Positions 29,498 through 38,657 are shown, counted from the first letter of the stretch. The stretch is 64,000 nucleotides of DNA from Hydrogenoanaerobacterium saccharovorans (GCF_016901815.1 NZ_JACSNR010000002.1:124001-188000); one strand, 5' to 3'. Numbers and translations: made by a program. Notes: generated from the letters alone by a model not told the origin.

Positions 29498-29536
29498 AAA
29501 AAAGATCCGCCCGGACAGAACCGGACGGATCTTTTT
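29498..29536. terminator. Bidirectional terminator between the YitT gene and the PHP/ABC operon
   Basis: AAAAAGATCCG/CGGATCTTTTT stem with an inner CCGG pair, A and T tracts on both sides. Confidence 0.9.
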
Positions 29537-29552
29537 CTATGCCCCGGGCTGG

Positions 29553-30512
29553 TCAGATCAGCCAGATGGGGTTGGTCCAGGCCTTGCGGCCCTCAAAGTC
29601 ATAGCACTCGATGCGCAGGTACTTTTCATTGCCCCGGAGTTCGCCGCTTATCTCGGTGAGGGGATGCTCCGCGTCCTCAGCCACAGCGCAGTGGATCTGG
29701 CGCACATCGCCGTTGGCATAGATCTTCTGCACCGGCGAACACTTGAAGTAGAAGCGTCCGTCCTCGATGTAGAAGTCGTGGATCTCCGGGCCCATGGAGG
29801 CATAGAAGCTGCCCGATGCCAGTGCATTGCAGATGGCACGCTCCGAGAGTTCCTCCGCCTTGACCTGTACAAAGCCGCCGAAGCTGTCGCACTTGGCAGA
29901 ATCCAGCGGGAAGTCGTTGTGGTTGTCGTCCACAGCAGTGCACCAGAGCTTCATGCCGTTCCGGAGCAGGGCGTCATAGCAGACATTGGATTCGCCCATG
30001 TTCTCAAGGATCTGGGAACAGTAGTTGAAGATCTCCACCGCAAAGAGGTTGTTGAGCCCCAGGATCTCATCGTACTCGATGCGGGACCAGAACGGGTGGT
30101 TGATCATCACCATATAGCCCCGGCGATAGAGGTCATCAATGTAGGCCTGTACGCTGGCCTTGTCCGAGAGCATGGGGATCTCCAGACGCTCCCCGTGGGC
30201 AAACTTCTCCCCCTCTGCCGCTTCCCAGTGACCATCCGGGCCGGGCAGCACAATGAAGTGATACTCCCGGTGGTTGTCTGCCGGAGCCCGGAGGTTGCCC
30301 TCCACGCCCTGGATCATCACAAAGCGGTCGGTGTTATAGCAGGTGTAGTGGGAAAAGACATTGTGATCAGTGATCGCCAGGAAGTCATATCCCTTGTCCT
30401 GATAGGCCTTTACAATGGCATCCGGGCTGAGTTTTCCGTCCGAACAGGTGGTGTGGCAATGGATGTTGCCCTTGTAGAATTGTCCGTTTTCCAGAAATGT
30501 GGTCTTTTTCAT
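29553..30512 (-). CDS. PHP-domain phosphoesterase
   Basis: Protein of 319 residues. Polymerase-and-histidinol-phosphatase fold: NIHCHTTCSDGKLSPDAIV (first metal ligands), FLAITDHNVF, a conserved NHPFW histidine and AVDDNHND. The C-terminal ~90 residues form a beta-rich extension. It likely hydrolyses a small phosphate ester in the cytoplasm. It is the last gene of the ABC importer operon, 46 bases after the binding-protein gene, so its substrate is probably the imported compound or a product of it. Confidence 0.88.
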   Translation of the reverse strand: MKKTTFLENGQFYKGNIHCHTTCSDGKLSPDAIVKAYQDKGYDFLAITDHNVFSHYTCYNTDRFVMIQGVEGNLRAPADNHREYHFIVLPGPDGHWEAAEGEKFAHGERLEIPMLSDKASVQAYIDDLYRRGYMVMINHPFWSRIEYDEILGLNNLFAVEIFNYCSQILENMGESNVCYDALLRNGMKLWCTAVDDNHNDFPLDSAKCDSFGGFVQVKAEELSERAICNALASGSFYASMGPEIHDFYIEDGRFYFKCSPVQKIYANGDVRQIHCAVAEDAEHPLTEISGELRGNEKYLRIECYDFEGRKAWTNPIWLI

Positions 30513-30557
30513 TGCAAACTCTCCAAAAACAGTTTCTTATCAGCTCTGATTATAAAC

Positions 30558-31868
30558 TCAGTCCGGGTTCTCGTCCAGGATCTTCTGGCACTTTTCTGCG
30601 GCGGATTCAATGGCTGCCTTGGCGTCTGCCGAGGTATCGGTCATGCAGGCCTTGAGTTCGTCCAGAATCACAGTGTACATATTCTTCCAGTTCTTGGTCA
30701 TGGGACGGCTGTGGGCATACTGCAGCTGATCCAGTGCCCTCTGATAGGAGGGGAAGTCTGCCAGATGCTCCTGTACAATGGAGTGCTCCATGGAGGTCTC
30801 GGTCACAGGGAAGTAGCCGGTCTCCTGGTTGTGCTTGGCAGCGATCTCGTCGGAAGCCAGGAATTCCAGGAACTTGGCAGCGGCTTCCTTTTCCGCGTCG
30901 GAAGCGGACTCAAACATGATGATGTTGTTGCCGCCGGTGGGCACAGAATACTCGGTGCCCATGGGCTGGAAGGCCAGGACAGTTTCAAAGCCGTTCTCCC
31001 GGCCCAGGCGCTGGATCTCGGAGGAGCTGGCAATGGAGGTGATGAGCATGCCGATCTTGCCCTCGATGAACTTGCTCTTGAGAATATCCCAGGCCTCGCC
31101 CTGCATGGAATAGGGGTTGAAGAGGGTGCCGGCATCTGCCATATCCTGCATGGTCTCTACGATCTCGTAGCTGGCAGGAGTCTCATCAAAGAGGACGGTT
31201 TTCAGGTCATCAGAGATGATCTCGCCGCCGTAGGAATAGAGCATCGACTCCCAGATCCAGGCATCGGTATCAAAGTCCTGACCCCAGCCATAGACGCCGT
31301 TTTCCGGATCGGACATGGCTTCGGCATACTGGTAGAACTCCTCCCAGGTCTTGGGGCCGTCGGTGGAAAGACCAGCTGCCTCCACCAGGTTCTTGTTCAT
31401 ATACAGAATGGTACTGCTGCGTCCGAAGGGAACTGCCTTTACCACACCGTCAATGGTGCAGGTGTGCATCAGGCCGTCCACATAGTTGTCGATCACTTCG
31501 GCCGGCAGATACTGGGACAGATCCGCTGCCACCGGCGAGAACCGCTGCACATGGGTCTCCTCCACCGTAGCCAGGGTCGGAGGATTCTTGGCAACAATGG
31601 AAGCCTCCAGCTTTTCGGCGATGTCGTCATAGCCGCCCTGATTGGAGATATTGATCACGATGTCCGGGTTCTGGGCCATGAATTCCTCGGCTGCTTCCCG
31701 CAGCACCTTGCCGCTGCCGGTTTCAGCATCGGTCTTCCAGACAGTCCACAGCTCTACCACGGTCTTTTCCCCGTCGGCTGCGGCACTGCTGTTCTGGGAA
31801 CTGCTGCACCCGGTGAACATGGACAGCATCATCAAACCCGCAAGGATCGAACAAAATACTCTCTTCAT
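30558..31868 (-). CDS. ABC-transporter sugar/glycerophosphate-binding lipoprotein (UgpB/MalE family)
   Basis: Protein of 436 residues with a signal peptide ending at lipobox MFTGC, then the family-1 extracellular binding fold (VVELWTVWKTDAETGSGKVLREAAEEF, SSTILYMNKNLVEAAGL and PTGGNNIIMFESASDAEKEAAAKFLEFLAS). UgpB-like sequences have this middle motif. It delivers ligand to the permeases encoded upstream. The ligand cannot be read from the sequence; sugars or phosphorylated polyols are the main candidates. Confidence 0.92.
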   Translation of the reverse strand: MKRVFCSILAGLMMLSMFTGCSSSQNSSAAADGEKTVVELWTVWKTDAETGSGKVLREAAEEFMAQNPDIVINISNQGGYDDIAEKLEASIVAKNPPTLATVEETHVQRFSPVAADLSQYLPAEVIDNYVDGLMHTCTIDGVVKAVPFGRSSTILYMNKNLVEAAGLSTDGPKTWEEFYQYAEAMSDPENGVYGWGQDFDTDAWIWESMLYSYGGEIISDDLKTVLFDETPASYEIVETMQDMADAGTLFNPYSMQGEAWDILKSKFIEGKIGMLITSIASSSEIQRLGRENGFETVLAFQPMGTEYSVPTGGNNIIMFESASDAEKEAAAKFLEFLASDEIAAKHNQETGYFPVTETSMEHSIVQEHLADFPSYQRALDQLQYAHSRPMTKNWKNMYTVILDELKACMTDTSADAKAAIESAAEKCQKILDENPD

Positions 31869-31921
31869 TCTCGTACACTCCTAATTCACTCACTTACAAT
31901 CTATCCCGAACTGTCCCCGGC

Positions 31922-32743
31922 TCAGATGACCCGGGGCAGGATTTCGGCGGAAAAGGGAAGGAAGATGGGCTCCCGGGCCCGGTAATGACACGCCCCGGCA
32001 AATCCCAGCTCCTGCAATAGCCTCCTGGTCTGGACAAAGTCCGCTGCCAGATCGGCGGTACGGTGGGCATCCGATCCTATCGTGATCCTCCAGCCGCCCA
32101 GCTTCCGGTACCGCTCCAGCAGTTCCCGGCCGGGCAGCGGGCCGCCCATGCCCTGACGCCACCCCGAGGAATTGACCTCCAGGCTGCGTCCCCGGATGAT
32201 CACCTCTGAGAGGATGGCATCAATGAGCCCGGAAAACCGGCCCAGATCCACCTGGACTCCATGCTGTCCTTCAAAATACCGCAGCGGGTAGGTCAGATGG
32301 GCCAGGCTGTCGAAGTCCACCGACCGCACCAGTTCCAGCACCTCCCGGAAGTACTGTTCCAGCAGGGCATCGGGGTCATAGCTGCCGGGTGCCATATCAC
32401 AGAAGTCCGGCTGGCCCCGCACCAGATGGCAGGACGCCAGGATAAAATCCAGCGGCAGCCCGGAGACCGCCTCTGCCGCCTCCCGGAGATCATGATGGGG
32501 CTGGCCCAGCTCGGCGCCAAAGCCGATGTCCAGCATGGGGAAGCGCTTCTGCAGTCCCCGGACATAGTCCAGCGAATCCAGCAGGTTCTGGCGGAAGCGT
32601 CCGGGCTGTCCCACGCCGATTTCCAGGTGGTCGGTGACGGTGAAGCCGGAAAGCCCCAGCGCCATAGCCCATTCCCCCAGGCCATCGGAACAGCCGGGAA
32701 CGCAGTCAAAGGAACATTCGGTATGCAGATGGGAATCCATCAT
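31922..32743 (-). CDS. Histidinol-phosphatase-type PHP phosphoesterase (HisJ family)
   Basis: About 273 residues. MDSHLHTECSFD supplies the first His-x-His, GFTVTDHLEIG the next ligands, ASCHLV a later one, and IGSDAHRTADLA the last. This matches HisJ/HisK-type histidinol phosphatases, but there are no histidine-biosynthesis genes here, and its place between permease and binding-protein genes argues for a role in the imported substrate. ATG 32743 shares one base with the upstream stop codon (TGATG); a GTG three bases earlier is possible. Confidence 0.88.
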   Translation of the reverse strand: MMDSHLHTECSFDCVPGCSDGLGEWAMALGLSGFTVTDHLEIGVGQPGRFRQNLLDSLDYVRGLQKRFPMLDIGFGAELGQPHHDLREAAEAVSGLPLDFILASCHLVRGQPDFCDMAPGSYDPDALLEQYFREVLELVRSVDFDSLAHLTYPLRYFEGQHGVQVDLGRFSGLIDAILSEVIIRGRSLEVNSSGWRQGMGGPLPGRELLERYRKLGGWRITIGSDAHRTADLAADFVQTRRLLQELGFAGACHYRAREPIFLPFSAEILPRVI

Positions 32744-33588
32744 CACTTGATCCCTCCATAGATGAATGCCTGCTTGATCGACCGGTTGGCGAGCAGGTAG
32801 ATGATCAGCATGGGCGCAAAGAGGAACACATTGCCTGCCATGACCACATTCCAGTGGATCATGCCGTCCCCCACCGAGAGCAGTCCGCTCACCGCCATGG
32901 GGAGGGTGCGCACTGTTTCATCGGTGGTGAGTACCTTGGCCCAGAAGTAGTCGTTCCACTTGCCCACGAAGGTGAACAGTGCCACCGTGATGATCACCGA
33001 TCGGGCTGAGGGAATCAGGATGCGGGTGATGATCTGCCATTCCGAGGCATGGTCCATTCTTCCGGCGTCCAGCAGCTCATCGGGGATGGTGCGGAAGGAC
33101 TGGGTGAGGAAGAAGATGGTAAAGGCCGAGTAGAGGAAGGGCAGCACCAGCGAACGGTAGGTATTGAGCAGGCCGGCATTGCTGACAATCACATAGATGG
33201 GCAGAAAGACGATCTGTGCTGGCACCAGCAGGTCAAAGAGGAGGGCGGGCATCAGGACTTTCTTCAGCCGGAACTGCTTCTTGGCAAAGGCATAGGCGGC
33301 GGGCACGCAGACAAACATCTGCCCGATGATGGTGCAGCCGGTGATGATCACCGAGTTCTTGAGGTAGTGCAGCACATTCATCGAGTCCCAGGCCTCGGCA
33401 TAGTTCTGGAACTGGGGCTCCTCCGGCAGCAGCCTGGGCGGCATCATGTTTGCCTCGGCAAAGGTCTTGAGCGAGGTGCTGAACATGTGGAAGAACGGGA
33501 AGATATATACCACTGCCAGAATCAGCAGCAGTGCCCCGGAGAGCAGGGTCAGGATCAGTTTTTTATGGTCACGGATCGCTTGGGTCAT
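32743..33588 (-). CDS. ABC sugar-type permease (UgpE/MalG family)
   Basis: Inner-membrane permease of 281 residues with six membrane segments. The coupling-loop EAA motif, which docks onto the ATPase, reads DELLDAGRMDHASEWQIITRILIPSARSV. The TM1 region is VVYIFPFFHMFSTSLKT. It is paired with the following upstream permease in one leftward operon. Confidence 0.93.
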   Translation of the reverse strand: MTQAIRDHKKLILTLLSGALLLILAVVYIFPFFHMFSTSLKTFAEANMMPPRLLPEEPQFQNYAEAWDSMNVLHYLKNSVIITGCTIIGQMFVCVPAAYAFAKKQFRLKKVLMPALLFDLLVPAQIVFLPIYVIVSNAGLLNTYRSLVLPFLYSAFTIFFLTQSFRTIPDELLDAGRMDHASEWQIITRILIPSARSVIITVALFTFVGKWNDYFWAKVLTTDETVRTLPMAVSGLLSVGDGMIHWNVVMAGNVFLFAPMLIIYLLANRSIKQAFIYGGIK

Positions 33589-33606
33589 GGTATCAGCCTC
33601 CAGAAA

Positions 33607-34557
33607 TCAGTAATGGGCCTTGCGGTTCGAAATGGTGAACACCAGCACCGAGATGGAACCCACCAGCATGAGCAGCACCACAGCGCCTGCCATTGCCGGT
33701 CCCACCCGGTAGTAGGAGAAGGCATTCTCATAGATCCAGTACACCATCATGTTGGAGGAGTTCTTCGGGCCGCCCTTGGTCATCAGGTCGATGATGTCGA
33801 AGGAACAGAACGAACTGGTGACATTGTTGGTGATGAGAAAGACCAGGGTGGGCGAGATCATGGGAATGGTCACATGGAAGAAGGTCTTGACCTGTCCGGC
33901 CCGGTCCATCTTGGCGGCCTCATACACCTCCCGGGGCACACTCTGCAGCGCCGCCAGGATAATCATGATATTGTAGCCGAGCATCTTCCATACAAAGACG
34001 ATGATGATGGAGAGCAGCGAAGTCTCCTCACTGAGCATCCATTTGAGCTGCGGCAGTCCGAAGAAGTCCAGCACCAGGTTGAAGATACCGGTCTGGGGGT
34101 CCATCAGGAACATGAACAGCACCGCGATGGAGGTATAGGAGATGATGTGCGGGGTGTAGACAATGCTCTGCACCAGGTTGTAGACAGCACGGTTCTTGTT
34201 GAGAAAGACCGCCAGAGCCAGAGCCAGCGAGATGCCGATGCCCACGGTAAAGAAGGTGAAGATCAGCGTATTGCCCACTGCCTGCAGGAAGTCAGCGTCT
34301 GAAAAGATGGAGCGGAAGTTCTGCAGGCCCACCCAGGATTCGGTGCCCATGACAAAGTCGATCTGATAGAAACTGCTGCGGATCACATAGGCCACCGGCA
34401 GCAGGCTGAAGATCAGGCAGAGGATCATGGCAGGAGCCAGCAGCACATAGGGACAGGCCACCACCGGGTTGAGATACTTCATAAAGAGGGGTCGCAGGCT
34501 CCGGGGACGGCGGAACCCCGCCGCCGGGGTCATGGAATGGTTGACAGTCTGATCCAT
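33607..34557 (-). CDS. ABC sugar-type permease (UgpA/MalF family)
   Basis: About 316 residues, six membrane segments, and the EAA loop PREVYEAAKMDRAGQVKTFFHVTIPMISPT. Closest in style to UgpA/LacF permeases (YVLLAPAMILCLIFSLLPVAYVIRSSF). ATG 34557 lies just after the ATPase stop; a GTG at 34566 that overlaps the stop (GTGA) is an equally plausible start. It is the second gene of the importer operon. Confidence 0.93.
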   Translation of the reverse strand: MDQTVNHSMTPAAGFRRPRSLRPLFMKYLNPVVACPYVLLAPAMILCLIFSLLPVAYVIRSSFYQIDFVMGTESWVGLQNFRSIFSDADFLQAVGNTLIFTFFTVGIGISLALALAVFLNKNRAVYNLVQSIVYTPHIISYTSIAVLFMFLMDPQTGIFNLVLDFFGLPQLKWMLSEETSLLSIIIVFVWKMLGYNIMIILAALQSVPREVYEAAKMDRAGQVKTFFHVTIPMISPTLVFLITNNVTSSFCSFDIIDLMTKGGPKNSSNMMVYWIYENAFSYYRVGPAMAGAVVLLMLVGSISVLVFTISNRKAHY

Positions 34558-34562
34558 GCCGC

Positions 34563-35645
34563 TCACCCCACTCTGCGGGCCTGACAGGCAACGGGCTCTG
34601 CCAGGGTCAGGGTATAGGAGGCACCCTCCGATTCGGCGGGCAGCTCCTCCAGCGGGATACGCTCCTCATTCTCATGGAAGGCGTAGAGATCCTCCCGGCT
34701 CACAAAGAAGTCGAGCAGCTGACCGGTGGGGAGATCCTCCTCACTGCGGATCACGATCTCGGTGGTGCCGTCCAGCATGACGGTGTAGTTGAACTCGCCG
34801 CCCAGACGCTCCTTGGTGGAGAGCTCTGCCCGGAACTGCAGGCCCAGGGCGCCGTCGCCCCGGCCCAGCCGGACCTTCCGGGACCGGAAGCCCACATAGC
34901 CGCCCTCAGGCAGGTGCAGGCAGTTCATACCCGGGTCACCGATGAACCGTGCGGTGAAGAGATTGGCAGGATTGCTGTATACCTCCTGCGGGGTATCGTA
35001 CTGCATGATCTTTCCGTCCCGCAGCACTGCGATATAGTCGCCCATGGTCATGGCTTCCACCTGGTCATGGGTGATGTAGACAAAGGTGGTGCCCAGCTTC
35101 TGATGCATGCGCACCAGCTCGCTGCGCATCTGTACCCGGAGCTTTGCGTCCAGGTTGGAGAGGGGCTCGTCCATCAGGAACACCTTGGGACGCTTGGAAA
35201 TCGCCCGGGCCAGTGCCACACGCTGCCGCTGACCGCCCGAGAGCTGTCCCGGCTTGGCATGGCGGTATTCGGTCAGACCCACCATCTCCAGCACCTCGGT
35301 CACCGACGCCTCGATCTCCGCCTTGGAATAGCCCAGGTTCTTGAGCCCGAAGGCGATATTCTTTTCCACTGTCATGTGCGGATACAGGGCATAGTTCTGG
35401 AATACCATGGCGATTCCCCGTTCACCGGGCTCCTGATGGGTCACCACTTCCCCGTCGATCTTCACATCGCCGGCGGTGAGCTCCTCCAGTCCGGCGATCA
35501 TCCGGATGGATGTGGTCTTGCCGCAGCCCGAGGGACCGACCAGCACGGTAAAGGAACCGTCCCGGACATGGAGATCGAAATTCTCCATCACAGTCTTGCC
35601 GCCGGGGTAGGTTTTGGTCACCGAACACAGATCTATACTTGCCAT
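34563..35645 (-). CDS. ABC importer ATPase (UgpC/MsmK/MalK family)
   Basis: Protein of 360 residues. Walker A is GPSGCGKT, followed by the Q-loop FQNYALYPHMTV, signature LSGGQRQR, Walker B VFLMDEP and H-loop ITHDQVEA. After about residue 235 comes the MalK-type regulatory TOBE domain, more divergent than usual. ATG 35645 follows GGAGG at a normal distance. First gene of the six-gene operon. MsmK-type ATPases can serve several importers, but here the permeases are adjacent. Confidence 0.94.
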   Translation of the reverse strand: MASIDLCSVTKTYPGGKTVMENFDLHVRDGSFTVLVGPSGCGKTTSIRMIAGLEELTAGDVKIDGEVVTHQEPGERGIAMVFQNYALYPHMTVEKNIAFGLKNLGYSKAEIEASVTEVLEMVGLTEYRHAKPGQLSGGQRQRVALARAISKRPKVFLMDEPLSNLDAKLRVQMRSELVRMHQKLGTTFVYITHDQVEAMTMGDYIAVLRDGKIMQYDTPQEVYSNPANLFTARFIGDPGMNCLHLPEGGYVGFRSRKVRLGRGDGALGLQFRAELSTKERLGGEFNYTVMLDGTTEIVIRSEEDLPTGQLLDFFVSREDLYAFHENEERIPLEELPAESEGASYTLTLAEPVACQARRVG

Positions 35646-36071
35646 ACTGTAACCTCCATGTATTGCCGTGGTTTTTATTGCCAAGGCAAATTACGAGCCC
35701 TCCGGCTGTAACATCCAAAAGACAGCCCCGGTTAAATCCCCGCCGCTTTTTCCACTCTGGCGCTGTCCGCGGAATTTGTGCTTTTCCATGGCAGCCCGGG
35801 TGGATTCTCCCCGGATTTTTATTCACAATATCCTGAAGATGATTCATTTCCCCAGGGTCTGACCGGTTTTTCTGTGACGGAATGTTGCATCTGTGAAAAC
35901 AATTCCGTTTCCGGAGGTGAACAGTCCGTTGCGTCCGGATTGCGGCAGGCCCGGCTCCGGAGATATTTTTTGTATGGCGCCCGCAGACCGGACTGGCTCT
36001 TTTTGAAATCACAGCGTATAGAATGACATGAGCAACAGCTCAATTCCCTTTGTAAAGGAGCAGGTATCACT
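35646..36071. promoter_or_regulatory. Intergenic control region with a TTGCCAAGGCAA palindrome
   Basis: No gene found in this 426-base gap. Directly upstream of the importer operon lies the perfect 12-bp palindrome TTGCCAAGGCAA (35678-35689), a plausible operator for a LacI-type regulator, although none is encoded nearby. I could not assign confident promoter boxes for either direction. Confidence 0.35.
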
Positions 36072-36356
36072 ATGGGTGTGCCAGTAATCACCCCCAGTAC
36101 AACCACCCGGGAACAGGCCATCACCGACCTGTTCGAGTCGGTGGCTCTGCAGCAGACAGCGCTTTCGCACATTCTCAACGCCGAAGGGGAAAAGCTGCAG
36201 CGGATCTTTGCCTTTGACAACATCACCCCTGAAACAGTCCTGGCTGCCAACCACTCGGTGGAATCCACCGTCAATGCCATTGCCGGACTGGAGAGCGTAC
36301 TGGAGATGAAGCTGCGCCTGTTCACCGACTGCGCCTGCAACCCGCCCCGGAACTGA
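36072..36356 (+). CDS. Small conserved-looking protein, unknown function
   Basis: Ninety-four residues. After a Thr/Pro-rich start it has the helix FESVALQQTALSHILNAEGEKLQRI and a second helix NHSVESTVNAIAGLESVLEMKLRLF, ending DCACNPPRN. The ALSHILNAEGEKLQ phrase is familiar from short clostridial proteins of unknown role. AAAGGAG lies 11 bases upstream of the ATG. The next small ORF follows 66 bases on, so the two may be co-transcribed. Confidence 0.65.
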   Translation: MGVPVITPSTTTREQAITDLFESVALQQTALSHILNAEGEKLQRIFAFDNITPETVLAANHSVESTVNAIAGLESVLEMKLRLFTDCACNPPRN

Positions 36357-36363
36357 TCACCCC

Positions 36364-36394
36364 GCCCGGGAATGAAAAAAGCCCGTTCCCGGGC
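36364..36394 (+). other. Hairpin between two small ORFs
   Basis: Perfect 9-bp stem GCCCGGGAA/TTCCCGGGC with a 13-base A-rich loop and no T-tract. It may be an mRNA-stability or processing element ahead of the 33-codon ORF. Confidence 0.55.
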
Positions 36395-36422
36395 AGTCCA
36401 TAAAACCAAAGGAGAGATGCAG

Positions 36423-36524
36423 ATGAAAGCGGCGATCCTCACCATGTTCACCGGACTGTCGCCCACCTATTCGCTGGTCAATGTGGCGGCGGATCAGATC
36501 CGGATGCTGCTGGACTCCTTCTGA
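36423..36524 (+). CDS. 33-residue peptide with a strong ribosome binding site
   Basis: The ORF encodes MKAAILTMFTGLSPTYSLVN followed by VAADQIRMLLDSF. GGAG lies 8 bases before the ATG. The sequence is hydrophobic and amphipathic but too short for a typical secretion signal plus product. No family is recognised. Support comes from the ribosome binding site and the position after the 94-residue gene. Confidence 0.5.
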   Translation: MKAAILTMFTGLSPTYSLVNVAADQIRMLLDSF

Positions 36525-36868
36525 CCTGCCGCAAAAACAAAAGAGCCCCCGCTTCTGTACCGGACAGAAACGAAGGCTCTTCTATATATAAGGTGTGCGG
36601 AAAGGGAAATCCACTGTGTAATTCCTGTGTAAATGCTGCTCAAAAGGGGCTGTTCCCGGGGAGAAAGCAGGAAAAATGAAAACCGGCCTGGTTTGCCCGG
36701 AAAGCATGCGGGAAAAGGCACGGTTTACAGCGCATTGGAGCGAACCGGCGTCCCCATTGCGACAATCGCTTTCCAGAGGAATTCTCCTGGAAAAATAAAA
36801 GAGCACCCGTTCTGATAGTTCCCATAGGTACATTTTCTGAACCTTGTGAATTGTCCGCCTGTTGTGTT
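36525..36868. other. Gene-free stretch; terminator-like hairpin and presumed left end of the mobile element
   Basis: After the small ORF, AAGAGCC...GGCTCTT pairs around a CTTCTGT/ACAGAA stem (about 36540-36582), which may end the small-ORF transcript. The rest has no convincing gene. TCTGAAC at 36836-36842 is the candidate left att core. Confidence 0.5.
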
Positions 36869-38572
36869 TTATGCCAGCAATCGCTTGATTTCTTCAATAT
36901 CTGTAATCTGCTTTGCGATATGCGGTGCTTGCTCTCCCTCCTGCATAGGGCTGTCCACTCTGCCGATGTCTCGGTACACGATCCTGACGCTCTGTCCCGC
37001 AGAGCGGGAATACTTTTGGCTCCGCTCGCCCACTTCGATCCGCTGGATGAAGAGCCGCAGCAGCTCCGGCGTCAGTTCGTCGATGGTAGTGTACCGTTTG
37101 GCTTTCTCAATGAAGGCGTCCACATTGGCGGCTGAGGCTTTCAGTTTCTCCAACTGTTCCTCCTTGGCTGGAATGGCGACAGACAGATTTTTTTGCTCGG
37201 CGTTGTAGTCTGCGGACAGCATGCGGAACTGTTTATCGCTCACTCGCCCCAGGACATTGTCTTCACAGAGGCGCTTGAACAGCGCGGATAGCTCATCATA
37301 TCTCCGATGCATGGAATCCAGTTCCTTCTGTAGGCGGTTGATCTCCCGGCGCAGTTCTGCGGTGTTCCTCTGGTTGATGTACTGGGCGAACTGCCGCTCC
37401 TTCATCCGTGCGAAGTGCGTGACCCTGCGCAGGTCGTCCAGCACGATGGCTTTCAGGTCCGCCTCCCGGATCTGGTGGGGTGAGCAGGCGGTTTTCCCGC
37501 GCTTGCCATAAGTGGAGCACCGGAAATAATACTGATCCTCCCGCATCTTCTCTGTCCGGCAGAGCACCATGTATTTTCCGCAGTCGGCACAGTAGACCAA
37601 TCCGGAGAACAGATTGGGTTCCTCCATGTGCTTGGGCGGTCGCCGCTTATGCTCTCGCACATCCTGCACGATCTCCCAGATTTCCATTGAGATGAGTGGT
37701 TCATGGGTGCTCTCCACCAGGATCTGCTCGCTCTCTGGTTTCTGGATCTGCTTTTTGTTTTTATAGGAGAGCGTTGTTTTCTTCATGTTGAGCGTGTGCC
37801 CGATGTAAACCTTGTTTTCCAGGATTTTAGCCACGGTTCTGCCGGACCAGGTGTAGGGACGGGTGGTATCCAGATTGGTGCAGGCAGTGCCGGTGGCCTG
37901 GTAGTACTGGTTGGTCGGATTCAGCACCTGCTCTCGGGTCAGGATTCTGGCGATCTGGTTCGGTCCTTTCCCCGCAGCGCACAGGTCAAAGATCCGACGC
38001 ACGATGGGGGCGGTTTCCTCGTCGGGGATGATCTCCTTGGAGTCCTTGTCCTTCTTCTTGTAGCCGTAGGGCGGTTTGCCGCCCAGTCGTTCTCCGCGCT
38101 CCGCCTGCATCTTCTTGATGGCGCGTACTTTCTTACTGGTGTCCTTGGCGTGGAGTTCGTTGGCCCAGTTTCGGATAGGATTAAAGTCGTTGCTGCTCTC
38201 CACCAGGGAATCCACGCCATCATTGACTGCGATAAAGCGGACACCCTTTTCCGGAAAGTAGATCTCCGTGTACTGTCCCACCTGAAGGTATTCTCGTCCC
38301 AGGCGGCTGAGATCCTTGACGATGATGGTCTCCACCTCGTCCCGTTCCACCATTTCTATGATCTTCTTCCAGGCCGGACGGTCAAAGTTTGTACCGGAGT
38401 AGCCATCGTCCGCCAGGAACAGCGTGTTTTCAAACCCATGATCCGCTGCGTACTGCTCCAGGAAGAGTTTCTGATTGTGGATGGAATTGGACTCTTTCTG
38501 CCGGTCATCCCTCTGCCGCTCATCCTCCTGACTGAGTCTTCCGTATAAAATGTTGTATTTTTGGCTTGCCAT
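36869..38572 (-). CDS. tnpX: Large serine site-specific recombinase (TnpX-type)
   Basis: Protein of 567 residues that excises and inserts the element. The resolvase domain begins YNILYGRLSQEDE with nucleophile S14, followed by KDLSRLGREYLQVGQY. The recombinase domain (GGKPPYGYKKKD) comes next, then a zinc-ribbon (CADCGKYMVLCR ... FRCSTYGKRGKTAC) and a long coiled coil (about 410-500). ATG 38572 follows AAAGGAGG. Intact, so the element might still excise if its ends are preserved. Confidence 0.95.
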   Translation of the reverse strand: MASQKYNILYGRLSQEDERQRDDRQKESNSIHNQKLFLEQYAADHGFENTLFLADDGYSGTNFDRPAWKKIIEMVERDEVETIIVKDLSRLGREYLQVGQYTEIYFPEKGVRFIAVNDGVDSLVESSNDFNPIRNWANELHAKDTSKKVRAIKKMQAERGERLGGKPPYGYKKKDKDSKEIIPDEETAPIVRRIFDLCAAGKGPNQIARILTREQVLNPTNQYYQATGTACTNLDTTRPYTWSGRTVAKILENKVYIGHTLNMKKTTLSYKNKKQIQKPESEQILVESTHEPLISMEIWEIVQDVREHKRRPPKHMEEPNLFSGLVYCADCGKYMVLCRTEKMREDQYYFRCSTYGKRGKTACSPHQIREADLKAIVLDDLRRVTHFARMKERQFAQYINQRNTAELRREINRLQKELDSMHRRYDELSALFKRLCEDNVLGRVSDKQFRMLSADYNAEQKNLSVAIPAKEEQLEKLKASAANVDAFIEKAKRYTTIDELTPELLRLFIQRIEVGERSQKYSRSAGQSVRIVYRDIGRVDSPMQEGEQAPHIAKQITDIEEIKRLLA

Positions 38573-38657
38573 ATATCTGTAACCTCCTTTTACTGGGGCA
38601 AGCCGGTATGGGGTACGGACAGTATACCCCACCGGCCTGCGCAAGTCCACGGAAACC

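Noticed and set aside
29382-31985. Plus-strand frame of 867 codons over the PHP and binding-protein genes
   Set aside because: It crosses two clear minus-strand genes and a terminator without a ribosome binding site.
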